A stretch of DNA of 64,000 nucleotides from CAYPPG01 sp964412555 (lineage in GTDB: Bacteria; Hinthialibacterota; Hinthialibacteria; Hinthialibacterales; Hinthialibacteraceae). Below are positions 58,337-64,000 of this stretch, piece after piece; position 1 is the stretch's first letter; the number at the start of each line of letters is the position of its first letter. The notes beneath the pieces were generated by a model, which made no database searches, had not been told where the DNA came from, and worked only from the letters and a program-made list of their open reading frames with translations. The translations under genes and the position numbers were made by a program. The stretch spans positions 62,001 through 126,000 of the forward strand of contig CAYPPG010000009.1 in assembly GCA_964412555.1 (NCBI GenBank), written 5' to 3'.

Positions 58337-61300
58337 TTAATTTTCTTTACGATGGACCGTGCCAATCCATCCGTAAGCCACCGGCAAGAACAGTAGAGTG
58401 AGAATCAGTGAATAGAGTAAGCCACCGATCACGGCGATCGCCATGGTTACAAGCATGCCGCCTTCTTCACCGAGATTTAGCGCCAGCGGCACCAGTCCCA
58501 GCACTGTGGTTAACTGAGTCATCAAGATCGGGCGTACACGGGTTGGGGCCGCTTTGCGGATGGCGTCCATGTGTGACAGCCCGGTTTGATGGTATTCCTC
58601 AGCGAGGGTTAATAGCACTACCCCCTGTGATGTAATCCCCCCCATCATCACAAGGATCCCCATTTGCACAGTCGCGCTGACGGGAGCGCCGGCGAAATAT
58701 AGGGCGATGAGCGCTCCGGTTAAAGCGAGCGGAACGTTCAAGATAATAAGGAAAGGCAGCAAGAAAGATTCATACTGAATCGCCAATATGACATAGGCGA
58801 AAAGTACCGCGAATCCGATAATCAGTCCTAACACTTTGCGGCTTTCCTTCATGAAGCGGGCTTCACTGCCCATGGAAATCTCGACGCCTTGGGGCGGTTT
58901 CAGATCGAGAGCAACTTGCTCGGCGCGTGCGAGAGCCTCGCCAACGCTGATTCCGGCCGGATCGGCGCGAACGATAACCCTTATGACCTGATCCTCGCGG
59001 GATATTTCAACAGGCCCTACGGCTCTACGAACCTCTGCTATGTCTTGCAGATAGATCGGCTCACCGTTATGGGTTTCGATGATCAAATTTTCCAAATCGG
59101 TTCTGCTTGTCAGCGCAATCTCCGGCACCATAACTCGAATGGGATAATATTCTGTTCCCTCAGCGTATTGAGTACTCACCAGACCATGGACCAGTGCCCG
59201 CAGCGAAGTGGCGACTTGGTTGACGGGAATTTCCAATGCCGAAGCCCGGGCACGATCCACATATACTCGGTACTCCGGCTTGGTCATGTCCATGGAAATG
59301 TTCACACCTGATAATCCTGGTGTTTTGGTGAGTTGCGACGCTAATTGCTCGGAAAATTCGTAGAGTGCCGTAATATCACTTCCCTTAACATTCACTTCAA
59401 CATCCTGCTCGCCTACCTTTCGCAGGCCCTTGATAGGTCTTTGCTTGACAGGTAACTTTGCGCCTGGTTCCTGCGATTGTATCTTTGCGACCAAAGGTCT
59501 TATTTTTTGGACGAATTCTTCTGTAGTGATGTCCCGCTGACTTCGTGGAACCAGCTGGATGTCAAGATTGCCTTCATTACTAACCTCCAAAGTATATAAT
59601 CCGAAGACTCTGCCGCCGGAAAGGCGAAATGTGCTTTGGATTTCGGGGAAACTAGATAGTTCGTTATCCACTCGCGCAAGAATCCGATCGACCTCCGCCA
59701 GAGAAGTTCCGGCGGGCATCATGAGTTTTACCATAACGCGGCCATCGTCCAGTTTGGGCAGGAATTCCGTACCGGATTGAGTCGTCAACCATATCCCTGC
59801 ACCAAACATCATAAGTGTGATCAACACAACGAGCCACTTGACTTGCAGACAACCGTTGAGCAGGCGCGAATAACTTCGGGTGCCGAATCCGATGATTTTG
59901 TCGAAGTTCCTGGCGACTCTAGACATTTTTTCCGTGGACTCGTGGCGAAGGAGTCTGTCGGTCAACAATGGGGTGAGGGTCAGTGCGATCAACAGCGAGA
60001 TGAGCACGACCCCTCCGACAACAAATACGAGTTCGCTAAACAGAATGGCCACCATACCAGGCACGAATACAAACGGCAAGAAAATCGCAAGGAATGTAAG
60101 TGTAGCGGCGAGAATGGCCGTGCCGACTTCACTGGTTCCTTGTAAGCCAAAGTTCTTTACGCCCTCGGACTTCAATCGTGTGATGTTCTCTAACACTACA
60201 ATCGAATTATCCAGGATGACTCCCAGTGCGACCACCAATCCCCCTAGAGAGAACACATTGATTGATAAGTCCATCGCTTTCATCAAGGCAAAATTGGTCA
60301 AGAGAGTAACTGGCAAGGCGGTGATCATCACGACTACCTGCCGCCATCTGCCCAGAAAAAGGTATACGACGACGACAACCAGTATAGCGGAAAGAATGGC
60401 CGAATCCCTTACGCCATATATAGCATTTTTTACGTAAAGCCCATCATCTTCTACATAATGAAAGTGAATGTCTTTCGGAATATCACCTTGTTTTCGCAAT
60501 TCGTCTAAACGAACCTTCACGGCTTCGGCTACCGTCATCGCGTTTGCAGCATATTGCTTGAGCACTTTAAATTCGACACAAGGTTGACTGTTAAAGTGTG
60601 TATTGATCCGCATTTCTGCATGTGAGTCTTCCACACGAGCAATATCCTTGATGTATATTTCTTCCCTGTTGGGATCTGTCGCAACGACAACGTTTTCGAT
60701 CTCTTCGAGAGTTTCGAATTCACCCATCGTTCGGGCAATGATCTCACGAGGCTCAATGGTCACCCGGCCAGCAAACGTTTCGAGATTCTCTTCATACAGG
60801 GCATGGGCGACCTGTGTTGGGGAAAGTTTGTAGGCTTGAAGGCGTACCGGATCCAAGTGGACGCGAATTTCTCTTTCCAGCCCGCCCACAATCTCGGCGC
60901 CGGCCGAGCCTGGCACCGATGTCAACCGGTCGATGAGCCATTCTTCTGCCCATTGGCGGAGCCAGACGAGATTATGTTCTTCTGAGGTAATCATTACCTC
61001 GATTACCGGCAATTGTGAAGGATCCGCCTTGATGATAACCGGTGGGTCCATATCGCGCGGTAGATTTTTTGTTACGCGTCCCATGGCGGCTACCACATCC
61101 TGGAAGGCCACCTCCACGTCCACGCCATATTCGAAGTTTGCCAGTAACGTATACATACCTTCAATGCTGGAGGACTCGATGTAATCGAGATCGTCCACCG
61201 TGGCGATGACTTCCTCGAGAGGATCGGCAATATTATTTTCTATATCATCCGCTGTTGCCCCGCGCCACCAAATGTGAATCTTTACCATTGGATAAGAAAT

Positions 61301-61417
61301 ATCCGGCAAGTAGTTCACATCAAGTTGTGTTAGACTGAACAACCCAGCAGCCAAAGCCGCGATGGTGAGGACAGTGACAGCCACAGGACGTTTGAGCGCA
61401 GTTTCGGTAATTCTCAT
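58337..61417 (-). CDS. RND-family efflux pump (AcrB/MexB-like)
   Basis: 1026 residues, full length. N-terminal membrane start LKRPVAVTVLTIAALAAGLF with NYLPDISYPMVKI; twelve-helix layout; proton-relay helix with LGVILDNSIVVLENITRL, where the usual Asp-Asp pair is Asp-Asn; ESRKVLGLIIGFAVLFAYVI and PTRVRPILMTQLTTVLGLVP in the C-terminal half. It exports drugs or other hydrophobic compounds with the adaptor (6 bases upstream) and TolC gene. The DNA of this operon looks richer in G+C than its neighbours. The substrate is unknown. Confidence 0.93.
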   Translation of the reverse strand: MRITETALKRPVAVTVLTIAALAAGLFSLTQLDVNYLPDISYPMVKIHIWWRGATADDIENNIADPLEEVIATVDDLDYIESSSIEGMYTLLANFEYGVDVEVAFQDVVAAMGRVTKNLPRDMDPPVIIKADPSQLPVIEVMITSEEHNLVWLRQWAEEWLIDRLTSVPGSAGAEIVGGLEREIRVHLDPVRLQAYKLSPTQVAHALYEENLETFAGRVTIEPREIIARTMGEFETLEEIENVVVATDPNREEIYIKDIARVEDSHAEMRINTHFNSQPCVEFKVLKQYAANAMTVAEAVKVRLDELRKQGDIPKDIHFHYVEDDGLYVKNAIYGVRDSAILSAILVVVVVYLFLGRWRQVVVMITALPVTLLTNFALMKAMDLSINVFSLGGLVVALGVILDNSIVVLENITRLKSEGVKNFGLQGTSEVGTAILAATLTFLAIFLPFVFVPGMVAILFSELVFVVGGVVLISLLIALTLTPLLTDRLLRHESTEKMSRVARNFDKIIGFGTRSYSRLLNGCLQVKWLVVLITLMMFGAGIWLTTQSGTEFLPKLDDGRVMVKLMMPAGTSLAEVDRILARVDNELSSFPEIQSTFRLSGGRVFGLYTLEVSNEGNLDIQLVPRSQRDITTEEFVQKIRPLVAKIQSQEPGAKLPVKQRPIKGLRKVGEQDVEVNVKGSDITALYEFSEQLASQLTKTPGLSGVNISMDMTKPEYRVYVDRARASALEIPVNQVATSLRALVHGLVSTQYAEGTEYYPIRVMVPEIALTSRTDLENLIIETHNGEPIYLQDIAEVRRAVGPVEISREDQVIRVIVRADPAGISVGEALARAEQVALDLKPPQGVEISMGSEARFMKESRKVLGLIIGFAVLFAYVILAIQYESFLLPFLIILNVPLALTGALIALYFAGAPVSATVQMGILVMMGGITSQGVVLLTLAEEYHQTGLSHMDAIRKAAPTRVRPILMTQLTTVLGLVPLALNLGEEGGMLVTMAIAVIGGLLYSLILTLLFLPVAYGWIGTVHRKEN

Positions 61418-61423
61418 TGTATC

Positions 61424-62704
61424 TTACTCTCCTGTTGATTTCTGGATGGCCGAAACCTGTACCGCCTTACTTGTCTGGACGGTTGCCCCATCTTTGAGAT
61501 TCAGATTTCCAGCAATGACAACCAGCTCGCCGGGGTGCACGCCTTCGGTGACTTGCACACGGTTATTTTGTTCCAATCCGATTGTCACTCGTCGCTGATG
61601 CGCCTTGTCATCGTTGATGACGTAGACGACCTTGTGGCCTCTGGGTGTAGTCACGATGGCGGCGTCGGGAACGACGACGGCATCTTCGGCCACTCGGCCT
61701 TGCACCGACACCCTGGCGAATAGATGGGGGATCAGTTCGACGGGATCGGTAAACTTCACCTCGACAATTCTCGTCCGTGATTCCCACTCGAGCCGGGGAT
61801 AAATCCGCTCAATCTTTGCGCTGAATGTTTTTCCTGGATAAGCATCCAGTTGAATGCTGGCCTTAGTCCCTCGACGGATATCGGTAATGCAGTTCTCCGG
61901 TAGTCCCGCCCGAACCACGAGAGATGAGGGATCCATCATTTTGAGTAACTGCGCTCGTGGTGTAGCCAAATCGCCTTTCCGGACGTAGACCTCGGTGATG
62001 ATTCCGGCAAAAGGCGCCTTGAGTATACATTCATCAAGTTTCGCTTGAGCAAGTCCGACTCGAGCCGCCGCTTCTTCGACTGCGGCCTGCGCCACGCCGA
62101 TTTCTGTTATTGTTGGTCCTGCTTCGAGCATGGCCAATTGTTCTTTCGCTGCTTCAAACTGCGTATGGCACTCCACATAACTGACGCGCGCTTTTTCCAC
62201 AGTCTCGGCGGGGAGTGCCCCACTTTTGACCAGCGACCTGATTCGTTCCAGGTCGGCCTTGGCAAATTCTGTGCAATCTTCGAAATGCCGGACCGATTCT
62301 TTTGCCTGCGTGATCTCCTCGGGACGCGCGCCGGCTTTGAGGTCAACCAGTTTGGCCTTCGCCACAGCCAGCGCTGCCTTCGCCGCCACTGCTTCTTGAC
62401 GATAAAGGGGGCGATTGATCTCAATCAGCTTCTGTCCAGCATGGTCTACGCGATCCCCTTCTCGCCAAGGGCAGAAAGAAATTGGGCCTTCCACCGTCGC
62501 CTCTAACGTTACGGTATTGACCGAGACAACATTTCCCGTTGTTTCCAGAATCTCCACCAGACGTGTTTTCTCCGCTGCTATGACTTCAACCCGTGAAAAT
62601 TTACCGGTTTTGCTTTGAACTTTCTCATCGGATCCGCATCCGATCATACCCATGACCACTGCCCCACAGACCGAAACAATCATCACCTGTTTTGTTGTCA
62701 TCAT
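61424..62704 (-). CDS. RND periplasmic adaptor (membrane fusion lipoprotein)
   Basis: 426 residues. A lipoprotein signal with lipobox GMIGC (Cys23) is followed by a barrel-sandwich domain (VNTVTLEATVEGPISF, DRVDHAGQKLIEIN), a long helical hairpin with two SVRHFEDCTEFAKADLERI-type arms, and LDECILKAPFAGIITEVYVRKGD (lipoyl return), then RVRIVEVKFTDPVELIPHL-type beta barrel and a C-terminal domain. The lipid-anchored adaptor links the pump to TolC. It lies between tolC-like and the pump gene, a normal arrangement. Confidence 0.93.
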   Translation of the reverse strand: MMTTKQVMIVSVCGAVVMGMIGCGSDEKVQSKTGKFSRVEVIAAEKTRLVEILETTGNVVSVNTVTLEATVEGPISFCPWREGDRVDHAGQKLIEINRPLYRQEAVAAKAALAVAKAKLVDLKAGARPEEITQAKESVRHFEDCTEFAKADLERIRSLVKSGALPAETVEKARVSYVECHTQFEAAKEQLAMLEAGPTITEIGVAQAAVEEAAARVGLAQAKLDECILKAPFAGIITEVYVRKGDLATPRAQLLKMMDPSSLVVRAGLPENCITDIRRGTKASIQLDAYPGKTFSAKIERIYPRLEWESRTRIVEVKFTDPVELIPHLFARVSVQGRVAEDAVVVPDAAIVTTPRGHKVVYVINDDKAHQRRVTIGLEQNNRVQVTEGVHPGELVVIAGNLNLKDGATVQTSKAVQVSAIQKSTGE

Positions 62705-62807
62705 CTTTTTGGCTCCTCTTACCGTTCAATCGATGCTTTCTCATCCATATGTTGGCTAGGGATCAATGACTCCCGCACTCCCGGAGAATTTCATCTATTC
62801 GTGTTTA

Positions 62808-64000
62808 TCACTTTTCTCCTACCGCTAGCTGTAACTGGGCTAGAGCCGTCTTGTAATCCGCCAATGCCCGGTAGTAACTCATTTGTGAATCCAGGAGCGC
62901 CGATTGAGCATCTAGGACATCGGTAATGGTGCCCTTGCCGTAATCGTATTTCTCACGCTCGATTCGCAAACTTTCTTTTGCTTGTTCAATGCTTGTTTCG
63001 GTTGCTTCCACACGCTCCAGGGAGGACGAAGAATTAAGAACCGCCGTTTCCACATCGAGACGGAGCTGCAATTCAAGTTTTCGCATTTGTTCTCGAGCCT
63101 CGGCCAATTTTGATCGTTCCTGTCGAACTCTCGCGCTAATTCTGCCACCTTCGAAGATAGGAAATTCCAGCGCAAGTCCCACTCTGCCAACATCGTCATA
63201 GGAACTATCATCGTAGCGTTCCACGCGGCCAACTGCCCGCAGACCACCATATGTGCCTTGGAGAGTCAACATAGGCAAATGCATGGCTCGAGCGATGTCC
63301 ACTCGCTTGGCTTGTGCTTCCAATGCTTCCCGCATCGCCAAATAGTCGCCGCGTTGAGCCATGGCTCTTGTGATCCCGGTTTCCACATCTATTACGGTGG
63401 TTCTCTCAATTGTCAATTCTCCGGCGACATCGACAGGAACGCCTTCTTCATGCTCCACTCCCAACAAATTGGAAAGAACACGTTTCTGAATGGTCAGAAT
63501 ATTTCGTTCCCATACCAATTGCCGCTCCAAGTCCGCGATACGAACCTCTGTTCGTAAGTAGTCAACTTTGGCTGCTTTCTTAGCTTGAATAAGTTCCGAG
63601 ATTCGTTTCCGATGTTCCTTTAAGGTTTGTTGCGAAAACTCCAATGAATTGATAACATGATGTTGAGCCAGGATGCTATAGAACACGCTGGAAACATTAA
63701 ACACCAACTCATCACGGTTGCGGGCAAGGCGATGCTCCGCAGCCTCCTGAAGCAGTTTCGCCGCTTGAATCTCGCTGATCAGGCGTCCACCAGCATAGAG
63801 CGGCATACTTACCACGACATGGGTGGAGAAGATACCATCGCTGTACGTCCGTGATTCACCTTTGAATCTCGGCGCACCTATGCGGTGTCTATCAAGATAG
63901 TAATCGTATCCACTTCTAACACCGGCTTTGGGAAGAATCGCGCCAAAGGCGACATCGCGTTCGGCGCTTGCCACATCAACTCGGTAACGAACCGCCGCCA
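62808..64000 (-). CDS. TolC-family outer-membrane efflux protein (5' part beyond window)
   Basis: The frame is open to the window end, so the N-terminus (signal peptide, first barrel strands) is missing. Visible sequence has the repeated TolC helices: AAVRYRVDVASAERDVAFGA, GGRLISEIQAAKLLQEAAEH, NVSSVFYSILAQHHVINSLE, LALEFPIFEGGRISARVRQERSKLAEA, and KGTITDVLDAQSALLDSQMSYYRALADYKTALAQLQLAVGE. It is first in the operon with adaptor and RND pump. Length of the visible part already approaches the normal 420-450 residues. Confidence 0.93.
   Translation of the reverse strand, partial: AAVRYRVDVASAERDVAFGAILPKAGVRSGYDYYLDRHRIGAPRFKGESRTYSDGIFSTHVVVSMPLYAGGRLISEIQAAKLLQEAAEHRLARNRDELVFNVSSVFYSILAQHHVINSLEFSQQTLKEHRKRISELIQAKKAAKVDYLRTEVRIADLERQLVWERNILTIQKRVLSNLLGVEHEEGVPVDVAGELTIERTTVIDVETGITRAMAQRGDYLAMREALEAQAKRVDIARAMHLPMLTLQGTYGGLRAVGRVERYDDSSYDDVGRVGLALEFPIFEGGRISARVRQERSKLAEAREQMRKLELQLRLDVETAVLNSSSSLERVEATETSIEQAKESLRIEREKYDYGKGTITDVLDAQSALLDSQMSYYRALADYKTALAQLQLAVGEK

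Overview
The window looks like a chromosomal contig from an anaerobic, flagellated, Gram-negative-type bacterium from a poorly sampled lineage. The signs are: flagellar rod genes; an RND/TolC efflux operon and an outer-membrane barrel remnant; Qmo/Hdr-type flavin/iron-sulfur proteins; an 'orange protein'-like cluster with ferredoxin-containing MinD ATPases; a sulfide-type Thi4; and large secreted proteins with Thr-Pro linkers, LamG, SUMF1 and pseudopilin domains. That secreted repertoire reminds me of Hydrogenedentota-, Sumerlaeota- or Hinthialibacterota-like lineages, but this placement is a low-confidence impression. A 100-base run of N (24059-24158) marks a scaffold join. I see no rRNA, tRNA, CRISPR array or intact insertion sequence.

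Region 1 (1-8.3 kb, minus strand) is flagellar: a FlgN-like chaperone, an NtrB-type kinase, an NtrC-type sigma-54 activator and a large membrane-anchored TPR protein, followed by flgB, flgC and fliE (cut by the window edge). A good -24/-12 sigma-54 site lies just upstream of flgB, so the two-component pair probably switches on the rod operon. Region 2 (8.7-18.1 kb, minus) has a Maf-like/CgeB-like glycosyltransferase, a PAS kinase overlapping a PhnD-like binding protein, and a 1410-residue secreted protein whose matrixin domain has lost two zinc ligands, next to a small secreted companion. Region 3 (18.5-22.4 kb) has an Rrf2 regulator, a principal-type sigma-70 factor, a racemase-like protein without its first catalytic Cys, and a SUMF1-like protein.

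Region 4 (22.8-34.1 kb) is accessory: a GT-C-like membrane protein, a DUF433/DUF5615 pair between repeated dyads, LamG, a lone BrnA-like antitoxin, a GH2 glycosidase, ribulokinase, a MazF/PemK-like pair, a Tat-exported sugar isomerase-like protein and two decayed genes. Region 5 (34.3-39.1 kb) has a J-domain protein, an FmdB-type zinc ribbon, a methyltransferase, a YkoF-like protein, two tiny genes, a response regulator, an unusual kinase and a pseudopilin.

Region 6 (39.4-47.8 kb) is the most interesting metabolic module: DsrE, TusA, MvhD-like, two complementary HdrA/QmoA-B-like flavoproteins, a winged-helix protein and a QmoC-like membrane subunit in one tight operon, followed by a TauE-type exporter, a Cys-containing ArsR regulator and OsmC. 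It looks like a sulfur-carrier-fed electron-transfer complex exchanging electrons with quinones; no aprAB or dsrAB is present. Region 7 (48.9-56.9 kb, minus) is an orange-protein-like cluster: NifX-like, DUF5320, deformylase, two ferredoxin-MinD ATPases, Mrp, a radical SAM protein and an FMN reductase. Its sigma-54 activator is encoded upstream, with a sigma-54 promoter, two phased TTGC-N5-GCA dyads and a 48-bp tandem repeat in the long leader. Region 8 (56.9-64 kb) has Thi4, a doubly broken barrel gene, and an RND pump, adaptor and TolC (cut by the window edge).
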